Shown here piece after piece: positions 8,339 to 15,168 of a stretch of DNA of 64,000 nucleotides. The stretch is from UBA1127 sp965116355 (GTDB lineage: Bacteria; Chloroflexota; Dehalococcoidia; Lucifugimonadales; UBA1127). The DNA lies in assembly GCA_965116355.1 (NCBI GenBank), contig OZ220679.1:1364001-1428000 (forward strand). Direction: 5' to 3'. A program made the translations under genes and the position numbers. The stretch's first letter is position 1. Every line of letters begins with the position of its first letter. A model generated the notes under the pieces. That model made no database searches, was not told the DNA's origin, and saw nothing but the letters and a program-made list of their open reading frames with translations.

Positions 8339-8839
8339 CTAGCCGCCGGCCCAGTCCCTGATCCCGCGGAAGCTGCCCTTGTAGTACATCAGCGGCTCCC
8401 CGTCGGCGGAGCCGGCCTCCAGGACGCTGCCCACGAAGATGACGTGGTCGCCGCACTCGAAGGCGTGGGCCACGGTGCAGTCGAAGTGGGCGAGGGAGCC
8501 CTCGAAGATGGGCGCGCCGGTGACCGCCGTGGTGCACGCGAACTGCGGGAAGGTGCCGTCCTGCAGCTCCAGCCCGCTGGTTGCAAAGTGGGAGGCGATG
8601 TCCCGCTGTTCCTCGCGCAGGATGCTCACCGCAAAGTTCCCCGAAGCATTGATCATCCCCGTAACCCGGCTGCCGGTGCGCAGTGAGACCAGGATCTCTA
8701 TGGGGTCGAGGGACACGGACGCGAAGGCGGAAACGGTCATGCCGTGCACCTTGCCGTCCTGTTGTGCCGTCACCACCGTGACGCCCGAGCCGAAGCTGCC
8801 CGCCGCCGCCTTGAAGGCGTTGGGATCGACGCCTGCCAT
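8339..8839 (-). CDS. hpaC: Flavin reductase, HpaC-like
   Basis: A 166-residue flavin reductase domain protein. It has FGSGVTVVTAQQDGKVHGMTVSAF at the N-terminus (FMN-binding pattern), then SLDPIEILVSL and FAVSILREEQ, all typical of the HpaC/DIM6/NTAB group. It supplies reduced flavin to the oxygenase encoded next. The start at 8839 has TAGGAGA upstream. It is the first gene of the hpaC-hpaB unit, with a well-formed promoter at 8881-8909. Confidence 0.9.
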   Translation of the reverse strand: MAGVDPNAFKAAAGSFGSGVTVVTAQQDGKVHGMTVSAFASVSLDPIEILVSLRTGSRVTGMINASGNFAVSILREEQRDIASHFATSGLELQDGTFPQFACTTAVTGAPIFEGSLAHFDCTVAHAFECGDHVIFVGSVLEAGSADGEPLMYYKGSFRGIRDWAGG

Positions 8840-8880
8840 ACGATATCTCTCCTACGAAAGGTAGGTATTGACGGGACACA

Positions 8881-8909
8881 AGGATACAGGGAGCGGGCGG
8901 GGTTGGCAA
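8881..8909 (-). promoter_or_regulatory. Promoter of hpaC-hpaB
   Basis: On the minus strand, TTGCCA (8909-8904), a 17-bp spacer and TATCCT (8886-8881). The predicted transcript start is near 8874, giving a 35-nt leader with a clear ribosome-binding site. Confidence 0.6.
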
Positions 8910-8944
8910 ATGCGGGAGGGGTCGCGGCGGGGGAGTGAGCGGAG

Positions 8945-9056
8945 TCCGCTTCCGGCCCTTCGACGGAGCTCAGGACAGGCTTCGTCGGGCTCAGGACGGA
9001 GTCAGGGCGAACGGGGTAGGGAAAGTCGGGGTTCCTGCCTGCGCAGGAACGACAGT
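8945..9056. repeat. Family-A and family-B repeats
   Basis: A compound copy of the TTCGACGGAGCTCAGGACAGG... type repeat ending CAGGGCGAACGG at 9014, then the palindrome GTTCCTGCCTGCGCAGGAAC near 9030. They fill the gap between the cysM end and the hpaC promoter. Confidence 0.7.
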
Positions 9057-9063
9057 GGGGGCG

Positions 9064-10065
9064 CTACCACCAGATCTTGCCCTTGACGCGGCTTTCGAGG
9101 TCGCCGTAGTCGGTGGTCCAGAGGTTGGTGCTGAGGTACTTCCAGCCGCCGTCGGCGAGGAGGCAGACGATGTTGCCCTGCTCCATGCGGTCGGCGACGC
9201 GGAGGGCGCCGGCGATGACGGAGCCGGAGGAGATGCCGGCGAAGATGCCCTCCTGCTCCATCAGGTAGCGCGTGCTGGCGAAGGCTTCCTCGCCCTCAAT
9301 CATGATGCGCGCGTCGAGGAGGGACGTGTCGAGGATGGGCGGGATGAAGCCCTCCTCCAGGTTGCGGAGGCCCTGGATGGCGTCGTCCGGCGAGGGGACG
9401 ACGGCGACGATCTGCACGCCGGGGTTGTGCTCCCTGAGCCGCCGGGCGGTGCCCATGAGGGTGCCGCCGGTGCCGAGGCCGGCCACGAAGGTATCGACCT
9501 CCGGGAGGGCCTCGAGGATCTCCGCGCCGGTGGTCTCGTAGTGGGCGAGGGGGTTGGCGTCGTTGCCGTACTGGTAGGGCATGAAGTAGGCGGCGGGGTC
9601 GGCCTCGAACATCTGCCTGGCGACGACGATGGCGTAGTTGCTGCCGCCCGCGCCGTCGGAGTAGGTGACCTCGGCGCCGAAGGCCTCGAGGAGCTGGGCG
9701 CGCTCCGGGCTGACGTTCTCCGGCATGACCACCTTGAGCTTGTAGCCCTTCACCTTGCAGACCATGGCGAGGGAGATGCCGGTGTTGCCGCTGGTGGGCT
9801 CCAGCACCACCTTGTCGCGCGTGAGGGAGCCGTCGGCCTCCGCCCGCTCGATCATGTACTTGGCGATGCGGTCCTTGACGCTGCCGGTGGGGTTGTGGCC
9901 CTCCAGCTTGGCGTAGATGCGGACCGTGGGCCTGCTGAGGTTCGGCAGGAAGACCAGGGGCGTCCCGCCGATGGCGTCAAGGATGCCGTCCCTGGCCATC
10001 GCGGGTTGCGCCTGGGCGCGCGCCCTCGTGGAGGGCGGTGGCATGGGGCCGTCCTGCTGGTCCAT
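9064..10065 (-). CDS. cysM: PLP-dependent cysteine synthase (CysM/CysK family)
   Basis: A 333-residue fold-type II PLP enzyme. It has IGGTPLV, LEGHNPTGSVKDRI (PLP lysine), LEPTSGNTGISLA and the phosphate loop GLGTGGTLMG. It makes cysteine from an activated serine (O-acetyl- or O-phosphoserine) and a sulfur donor. It follows moeB by 15 bp in one operon, which suggests sulfur may come from a thiocarboxylated carrier protein as in the actinobacterial CysO/CysM/MoeZ route, but no carrier gene is present here. About 25 N-terminal residues precede the conserved domain, so the start could be later (MARDGIL). Confidence 0.88.
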   Translation of the reverse strand: MDQQDGPMPPPSTRARAQAQPAMARDGILDAIGGTPLVFLPNLSRPTVRIYAKLEGHNPTGSVKDRIAKYMIERAEADGSLTRDKVVLEPTSGNTGISLAMVCKVKGYKLKVVMPENVSPERAQLLEAFGAEVTYSDGAGGSNYAIVVARQMFEADPAAYFMPYQYGNDANPLAHYETTGAEILEALPEVDTFVAGLGTGGTLMGTARRLREHNPGVQIVAVVPSPDDAIQGLRNLEEGFIPPILDTSLLDARIMIEGEEAFASTRYLMEQEGIFAGISSGSVIAGALRVADRMEQGNIVCLLADGGWKYLSTNLWTTDYGDLESRVKGKIWW

Positions 10066-10080
10066 CGGGGGCCGCCGCGC

Positions 10081-10905
10081 CTAGTTGGCCGAGGCCGACG
10101 GGAGGCCGCAGAAGACCTCGTAGTCGATGAGCTCGGTGACCGTGGGCTCGGCGCCGCAGAGGGGGCAGTTGGGGTTCTGGCGGATCTTCACGGTGCGGAA
10201 GTCCATCGTCAGGGCGTCGATGAGCAGCAGCCGGCCCGAGAGGGTGTCGCCGATGTCAAGGATGAGCTTCAGCGTCTCGGTGGCCTGGATGCTGCCGACG
10301 AGGCCCGTGATGGCGCCCAGCACACCGGCCTCGGCGCAGTTGGGGACGGCGCCGGGCGGGGGCGGAGCCGGGAAGAGGCAGCGGTAGCAGCCGCGGCCCG
10401 GCAGGTAGACGGTCGCCTGGCCGTCGAACATCAGGATGCTGCCGTCGACGAGGGGCTTGTTGAGCAGGTAGCAGGCGTCGTTGACGAGGTAGCGGGTGGC
10501 GAAGTTGTCGGCGCCGTTCACGACGATGTCGTAGTCCGAGATGATCTCGAAGGCGTTCTCGGAGTTGATGGGCGTCTCATGGATGCGGACGTTGACGTCG
10601 GGGTTGTAGGCGTTGATGGACTCCTGGGCGGAGACGACCTTGGGGCGGCCGACATCGGCGTTCTGGTGCAGGATCTGGCGCTGGAGGTTGGAGATGTCGA
10701 CGACGTCGAAGTCGACGAGGCCGACGGTGCCGACGCCGGCGAGCGAGAGGTAGAGGGCGGTGGGGGAGCCGAGGCCGCCCGCGCCGACGACGAGGACCTT
10801 CGACTGCATGAGCTTGCGCTGGCCGTGGCTGCCGACCTGCGGCATGATGATGTGGCGGCTGTAGCGCTGCACCTGCTGCGGCGTCAACGCGAAGGACGTT
10901 GTCAT
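10081..10905 (-). CDS. moeB: MoeB/ThiF-family E1-like adenylyltransferase
   Basis: A 274-residue E1-like enzyme that adenylates the C-terminus of ubiquitin-like sulfur carriers (MoaD, ThiS, CysO). It has the nucleotide loop GAGGLGSP, the DFDVVDISNLQRQ signature, DNFATRYLVND, zinc ligands CYRC and CPLC, and a Cys in PNCAEAGVLG. It has no C-terminal rhodanese domain, unlike MoeZ. It is the first gene of the moeB-cysM unit, with an extended -10 about 80 bp upstream. Whether it serves molybdopterin (needed by the formate dehydrogenase at 18-21 kb), thiamine or cysteine synthesis is open. Confidence 0.88.
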   Translation of the reverse strand: MTTSFALTPQQVQRYSRHIIMPQVGSHGQRKLMQSKVLVVGAGGLGSPTALYLSLAGVGTVGLVDFDVVDISNLQRQILHQNADVGRPKVVSAQESINAYNPDVNVRIHETPINSENAFEIISDYDIVVNGADNFATRYLVNDACYLLNKPLVDGSILMFDGQATVYLPGRGCYRCLFPAPPPPGAVPNCAEAGVLGAITGLVGSIQATETLKLILDIGDTLSGRLLLIDALTMDFRTVKIRQNPNCPLCGAEPTVTELIDYEVFCGLPSASAN

Positions 10906-10983
10906 GCTGGGCCTCCTGTAGCGCCGTCGTCACTGAATTCCCAAGGCGCAGACCACGGCCTGACAACGGCAAAGTCGTAGCCA

Positions 10984-10992
10984 AGTATAGCA
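10984..10992 (-). promoter_or_regulatory. Extended -10 upstream of moeB-cysM
   Basis: On the minus strand, TGC followed by TATACT. This is the same extended -10 found upstream of several other genes in this window. Confidence 0.5.
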
Positions 10993-11067
10993 CGGGGCCG
11001 TAGCTGCCACAAGGCGCGCGGGCAGGTGGGGGCGGGGGCCGCACTTCCCCTGTGGGCACGCTTGCGC

Positions 11068-11073
11068 TACACT
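11068..11073 (+). promoter_or_regulatory. -10 element of rplY
   Basis: TACACT lies 36 bp before the rplY start, within GCGCTACACTAG. Confidence 0.4.
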
Positions 11074-11109
11074 AGAGTTTCGATTCCAGCTATGCAGAGG
11101 AGTAGCCCC

Positions 11110-11778
11110 ATGACCACTCAGGTTGCCACGTTGCCCGTCCAGCCGCGCACGGTGCTGGGGAAGAAGGTCAGCCAGCTGCGACGGCAGGGGCTTACTCCCG
11201 TCCATCTCTACGGCGCGGGCGCAGAGCCCAAGGCGCTGCAGGTAGACTCGCTGGCGCTGCGGCGCGTGCTCACGCACGTCGGGCACAACCGGCCCGTCGA
11301 GGTCATCACCGAGGACTCCGGCGACCGGAGCCTCGCCTTTGTGCGCGAGATCCAGTTCCACCCGCTGACCCTGGACGTCCTGCACGTCGACTTCTTTCGC
11401 GTCGACGCGGCGGCGACGACCACGGTCGACGTGCCGTTGGAGTTGGTCGGCGACTCCAACGCGGTGCACCTGGGCGGCAGCCTCATCCAGAACATGCACA
11501 CCGTCACGGTCGAGGCCCGGCCGCTCGACGTGCCGGCCTCGATCGCGGTGGACGTCTCCGTGCTGGACGACTTCGAGAAGAACATCCGCGTCTCGGACCT
11601 CGTCACGCCCGAGGGCGTCGCGGTGCTGACCGACGGCGAGCAGATGGTCGCCCACGTCGCGGCGCCGGTCGGCGTCGAGGCCGGGGAGGCCGAGGGCGCG
11701 CCGGAGGCCCCGCCAGAGCCCGAGGTCGTCGCCGAGGCCGAGGAGGCAGAGGGCGCGGCGGAGGACGAGGACGCCTAG
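11110..11778 (+). CDS. rplY: 50S ribosomal protein L25 (TL5/Ctc type)
   Basis: A 222-residue long form of L25. The N-terminal half is the 5S rRNA-binding L25 domain (RTVLGKKVSQLRRQGLTPVHLYG). The middle is the TL5 C-terminal beta domain (VDVPLELVGDS, GGSLIQNMHTVTVEARP). The end is a strongly acidic Ala/Glu-rich tail of about 45 residues. It binds 5S rRNA in the central protuberance. The ATG at 11110 is chosen because AGAGGAG lies at 11096-11102; an upstream in-frame extension has no such site. Confidence 0.95.
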   Translation: MTTQVATLPVQPRTVLGKKVSQLRRQGLTPVHLYGAGAEPKALQVDSLALRRVLTHVGHNRPVEVITEDSGDRSLAFVREIQFHPLTLDVLHVDFFRVDAAATTTVDVPLELVGDSNAVHLGGSLIQNMHTVTVEARPLDVPASIAVDVSVLDDFEKNIRVSDLVTPEGVAVLTDGEQMVAHVAAPVGVEAGEAEGAPEAPPEPEVVAEAEEAEGAAEDEDA

Positions 11779-11816
11779 CCGCCCCTGTTGCGCGGCCGGT
11801 TGGCAGGGGGTGCCCC

Positions 11817-12965
11817 GTGAACCGAGCAGTACGCTGGCTTCCCTCCCTGGCTGCTACAGCCGCGCTCCTCGCGCTGGCGGCCGCATGCGGCGGCGACGCG
11901 CCGCAGCTGCCCGCCTCGAACGCTGACCAGGCTGCCGCAGCCGGGCAGGCTGCGGCCTCTGTCGAGGCCGTGGCTTCCGAGAGCGCGATCGTCGCCGAGC
12001 CGGCCATGCGCGTGCCGCGGCCCATCGCGGCCACGCTCCCCTCCGTGGCAGAGGTCGTGGAGGCGGTGCGCCCCTCCGTCGTCAACATCACCACGCGCGT
12101 CGAGACGGGCAGCTTCCTCTTCCGGCGCTTCGGCGCGACCGGCAACGGCACGGGCGCCATCATCCACCCGGACGGCTACGTGGTCACCAACTTCCACGTC
12201 GTGCACGGCGCCAACCGCATCGTCGTCACCACCGACGACGGCCGCCACTTCGACGCGACCATCGTCGGCACCGACCCCGTCACGGACCTGGCGGTGCTGC
12301 GGATCGAGGGCGACGGGCCGTTCCCGGCGCTGCCCTTCGCGCCGCCGGACTCGGTGCGCGTGGGCGACTGGGCGATCGCCATCGGCAACGCGCTGGGGCT
12401 GCCGGGCGGGCCGTCGGTCACGCTGGGGGTCGTCGGCGCCATCGACCGCTCGCTGACGACGCAGCAGCAGTCGCTGACGGACCTGATCCAGACGGACGCG
12501 GCGATCAACGAGGGGAACAGCGGCGGGCCGCTGGTCGACCTGAACGGGGAGGTCATCGGCATCAACACGGCGGTGGTGCGCGGCGCGCAGGGGATGGGGT
12601 TCTCCGTCAGCAGCTTCACCGTGGTGCCGGTGGTGCAGTCCATCCTGCAGTACGGGCGCGTGCGCTGGCCGTGGATGGGGGTGGGCATCTCCGACATCAC
12701 AGCGCCCATCGCGCTGCAGATGGACCTAGAAGACCGGCGGGGCGTGCTCATCGGCCGCGTGTGGCCCAACAGCCCGGCGGAGGACGCGGGCATCGAGAGC
12801 GGCGACATCCTCATCAACATCGGCGGGCACGACATCGTCTCGCTGCGGGCGCTGCAGCGGGTGATGCGGGAGGAGCTGGAGGTCGGCGAGGAGGTGCTCG
12901 CCGTCTTCCTGCGCGAGGGGCAGCCCATCGAGCTGCTGGTGACGCTGGCCGAGATGCCGCGGTAG
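11817..12965 (+). CDS. HtrA/DegP-like serine protease lipoprotein
   Basis: A 382-residue S1C protease. The N-terminus is a signal sequence ending LAAACGG, a lipobox. A low-complexity Ala-rich linker (about 30-70) follows. The trypsin-like domain carries His127 (TNFHVV), Asp157 (TDLAVL) and Ser235 (GNSGGP). One PDZ domain follows, at about 290-378. It should act outside the membrane in protein quality control. The start is GTG at 11817, 38 bp after rplY. It may be co-transcribed with rplY. Confidence 0.92.
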   Translation: MNRAVRWLPSLAATAALLALAAACGGDAPQLPASNADQAAAAGQAAASVEAVASESAIVAEPAMRVPRPIAATLPSVAEVVEAVRPSVVNITTRVETGSFLFRRFGATGNGTGAIIHPDGYVVTNFHVVHGANRIVVTTDDGRHFDATIVGTDPVTDLAVLRIEGDGPFPALPFAPPDSVRVGDWAIAIGNALGLPGGPSVTLGVVGAIDRSLTTQQQSLTDLIQTDAAINEGNSGGPLVDLNGEVIGINTAVVRGAQGMGFSVSSFTVVPVVQSILQYGRVRWPWMGVGISDITAPIALQMDLEDRRGVLIGRVWPNSPAEDAGIESGDILINIGGHDIVSLRALQRVMREELEVGEEVLAVFLREGQPIELLVTLAEMPR

Positions 12966-12999
12966 GGGCGGGGCAACTGTCCCGCTCGGCGCTGCCCCA

Positions 13000-13116
13000 C
13001 TGGGTACCGGCTTCCGCCGGCAAGACGGGTGGTGTGGGAGGCCCTTCGACGGGCTCCCCTTCGACGGAGCTCAGGACAGGCTTCGTCAGGCTCAGGACGG
13101 AGTCAGGGTGAACGGG
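13000..13116. repeat. Family-B and compound family-A repeats
   Basis: The palindrome ACCGGCTTCCGCCGGCAAGACGGG at about 13006-13029 is followed by a compound repeat (TTCGACGGAGCTCAGGACAGG..., ending CAGGGTGAACGGG). It lies between the protease gene and tRNA-Arg. Confidence 0.7.
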
Positions 13117-13180
13117 TAGCTGCGCCTCGTTTGACGGCGTTGCCGGGCGAGGTCTACCATCGCTACATAAGGTATTCCGC

Positions 13181-13256
13181 GTCCCGGTAGCTCAGAGGAT
13201 AGAGCGGCTGCCTTCTAAGCAGATGGTCGTGGGTTCGATTCCCACCCGGGACGCCA
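13181..13256 (+). tRNA. tRNA-Arg (TCT)
   Basis: 76 nt including encoded CCA. Acceptor stem GTCCCGG/CCGGGAC, D-arm GCTCAGAGGATAGAGC, anticodon loop CTTCTAA with anticodon TCT, T-arm GTGGGTTCGATTCCCAC. It reads AGA, a rare codon in this GC-rich genome. A T-run (13265-13270) follows. Confidence 0.95.
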
Positions 13257-13285
13257 TTGCAGCGTTTTTTCCCACTCGCGCCGCC

Positions 13286-14308
13286 CTACTCCGGCTTGCG
13301 GGCGTGGATGAAGTACATGGGCGAGAAGAGGCCGAGGCGGCCCGCCGCGGCCATGCCGTCGGCGCAGAGGTTCAGCGTCTCCGCCACGCGGACCGTGCCC
13401 CTTGGCGCGACGCGGAGGGTCTCCATGGCCCGGAGCGTGAAACTCGTCAGCATGCGCCCGACCCTCGAGCTGCGGAAGCCGGCGAACGAGATCCCGGAGC
13501 CTGTCAGCGGCTGGTACCAGGGGATGGACGGGCCGGTCTGCACCGCAAGGTCCCGCGTCTCCAGCACCTCGAACCCCACGGCGCGCAGGGCGTTGTCGAT
13601 GGTCTCAGGCGAGTCGATGATGACCAGGCCGCCCCCAAGCATGATGTCGCCCTTGAGCCGCCGGTGGTAGGCGTCGTCGGGGTTGTAGCGGTCCGTCATG
13701 ATGAACTCGTAGGCGGCGAAGCGGCCGCCGGGCTTCAACAGGCGGAATATCTCGGCGTAGATGCTCTCCTTGTCCGGCGCGCAGCAGGTGGCCTCGATGG
13801 AGTAGACGGCGTCGAAGGACGCGTCGGGCGCGTCGACGTGGAGGAAGTCGCTCTCGATGAAGTCGACCAGGTGGGCGAGGCCCGCCTCCGCCGTGTAGCG
13901 TCGGGCCCGTTCGATCTGGTAGGCGTTGGAGTTGACGCCGACGATGCTCGCGCCGGAGAAGCGGGCAATCTCTATGAGCGACCCGCCGATCCCGCTGCCG
14001 ATGTCGGCGACGACCATGCCGGGCTGGAGCTCGAGGGCCTGGGCGATGCGGTGCTCGTGGCGGGTGAGAGACTCCTTGAAGCTCTCGCCGGGGACACGGG
14101 GCGCGAAATGGAACGACCGGCCCCAGCCGTACTCGTAGAAGTCCGTTACAAGGTCGTAGTAGAGGTTGTTGAACGTCTTCTGGTGGCCGTCCTCTTTTTC
14201 TGTGGCGTCGTCCACGGCCGCGCGGAACCGGTCCTCGTACTGGAGGATCGACGAGTCTACGCCGTCGGTGATGTTGCCCTTCATGGTCCTGGACAGCTTG
14301 AATGGCAC
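13286..14308 (-). CDS. Sterol C-24 methyltransferase (ERG6/SMT) homologue
   Basis: A 340-residue SAM-dependent methyltransferase strongly resembling eukaryotic sterol 24-C-methyltransferase. The sterol-binding signature FYEYGWGRSFHF is at residues 57-68. The SAM loop DIGSGIGG is at 102-109 (DVGCGVGG in yeast). ARFSGASIVGVNSNAYQI follows, then IEATCCAPD at 171-179 (IEATCHAP in yeast), RLLKPGGRFAAYE, IPWYQPLTG and SPMYFIHARKPE at the end (TPMMLFVARKPE in yeast). Length and motif order match the whole yeast protein. The GTG start at 14308 follows AGAGAGG. A good promoter lies at 14351-14379. It is monocistronic, and no squalene epoxidase or cyclase is nearby. The sterol substrate is inferred; another terpenoid or lipid acceptor is possible. 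Confidence 0.85.
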   Translation of the reverse strand: MPFKLSRTMKGNITDGVDSSILQYEDRFRAAVDDATEKEDGHQKTFNNLYYDLVTDFYEYGWGRSFHFAPRVPGESFKESLTRHEHRIAQALELQPGMVVADIGSGIGGSLIEIARFSGASIVGVNSNAYQIERARRYTAEAGLAHLVDFIESDFLHVDAPDASFDAVYSIEATCCAPDKESIYAEIFRLLKPGGRFAAYEFIMTDRYNPDDAYHRRLKGDIMLGGGLVIIDSPETIDNALRAVGFEVLETRDLAVQTGPSIPWYQPLTGSGISFAGFRSSRVGRMLTSFTLRAMETLRVAPRGTVRVAETLNLCADGMAAAGRLGLFSPMYFIHARKPE

Positions 14309-14350
14309 GCTTCCGACCTCTCTCGTCAAGCCTATTGCGCAACCGGCGCC

Positions 14351-14379
14351 AACATATTTTGGGCACAGTCCATTGTCAA
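14351..14379 (-). promoter_or_regulatory. Promoter of the sterol methyltransferase homologue
   Basis: On the minus strand, a perfect TTGACA (14379-14374), a 17-bp spacer and TATGTT (14356-14351). Transcription would start about 35 nt before the GTG. Confidence 0.6.
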
Positions 14380-14462
14380 ATCGCCACATTCTCCAGCGGC
14401 GGATGAGTCCCTTGCAGTGAGGGGAAGGCGCAGCGTTTTCCGAGCGCTGGACAGGCGGAACG

Positions 14463-15011
14463 TTAGCCGGCGAAGTATTGCTGGACGAGCGCGATGACCT
14501 GGTCCCGTGTGATGCGCCCGGCGAAATAGTCCTGCACCGCCTGAATGACCTCGTCTCGCTCGATTTCCCCGTTCTGGTTGGCGTCGTAGGGGTCGTAGAC
14601 GGCCTCGACCACCTCGATGACGACGATGATGATGGCCCCGACGTTCGAGCTGTCGGTGGCGGTGAGGTTCATCGTGAAGGTGTTGCCGACGGTCAGGTTC
14701 ATGGTTTCCTTGAGGCTCAGCTGCCCCGTTGCGGTGTCGACGGAGAAGTGGACGGCGTCTGTGCCGGTCAGGGAGTAGGTGATGGCGAGGTTGTTCTCGT
14801 GCGTGGCCGTCACCGGCGCGCCGATGGCGTAGCCAGCCTCGGCGTTCTCCGGGAGCTCGCGGGTGGTGCGGAAGCCGTCGGCGAACTTGGGCGCGACGGG
14901 GGCGGGGCCGAACGTGCCCTGGTTGGGCGGCGCGGCGTTAAGGGGCTGCTGGCCGAGAAGCGCGAAAGCCGTGGTGATCATTGCGGCAAGAAGCGCCGCC
15001 CTAATGTACAT
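14463..15011 (-). CDS. Secreted cadherin-like/EF-hand (dockerin-like) protein
   Basis: A 182-residue exported protein. The signal peptide is about residues 1-27, ending near LNAAP. The middle is a cadherin-like repeat (AITYSLTGTDAVHFSVDTATGQL, then LTVTATDSS-type strands). A Val/Ile-rich link follows. The C-terminus has an EF-hand loop (DANQNGEIERDE) and a helix pair with GRITRDQVI, like tails on many secreted Chloroflexota proteins. The loop should bind calcium. The start is ATG 15011 with GGAAGAG upstream. It is unusually small for a cadherin-like protein, with a single repeat. Partner unknown. Confidence 0.75.
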   Translation of the reverse strand: MYIRAALLAAMITTAFALLGQQPLNAAPPNQGTFGPAPVAPKFADGFRTTRELPENAEAGYAIGAPVTATHENNLAITYSLTGTDAVHFSVDTATGQLSLKETMNLTVGNTFTMNLTATDSSNVGAIIIVVIEVVEAVYDPYDANQNGEIERDEVIQAVQDYFAGRITRDQVIALVQQYFAG

Positions 15012-15154
15012 GCACTCTTCCCCAAAACTGCACACCGCGCCCTGCGCGGTTGACGCGCGTCTCCGAACAGTATGTCGTTAGAGGGCCGCTCCTGCAATTG
15101 CTTCCCTGCCGGGAATGGGGCAATGTTCGTCGTGATTGATGGGCGTATCCCCGT

Positions 15155-15162
15155 GCTACACT
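15155..15162 (+). promoter_or_regulatory. Extended -10 of the helicase gene (leaderless)
   Basis: GC-TACACT preceded by T, i.e. TGC-TACACT, ending at 15162. Only 6 nt separate it from the ATG at 15169, so transcription should begin at or beside the start codon. Confidence 0.55.
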
Positions 15163-15168
15163 CCGCGC

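Noticed and set aside
6728..10980. Long plus-strand open frames opposite hpaBC and moeB-cysM
   Set aside because: They are mirror frames of well-supported minus-strand genes, rich in Asp/Gly/Val/Ala repeats, without start signals.
13286..14308. Cyclopropane-fatty-acid synthase or generic small-molecule methyltransferase
   Set aside because: The YEYGWG, IEATC and IPWYxPLTG blocks are specific to sterol methyltransferases and absent from cyclopropane synthases.
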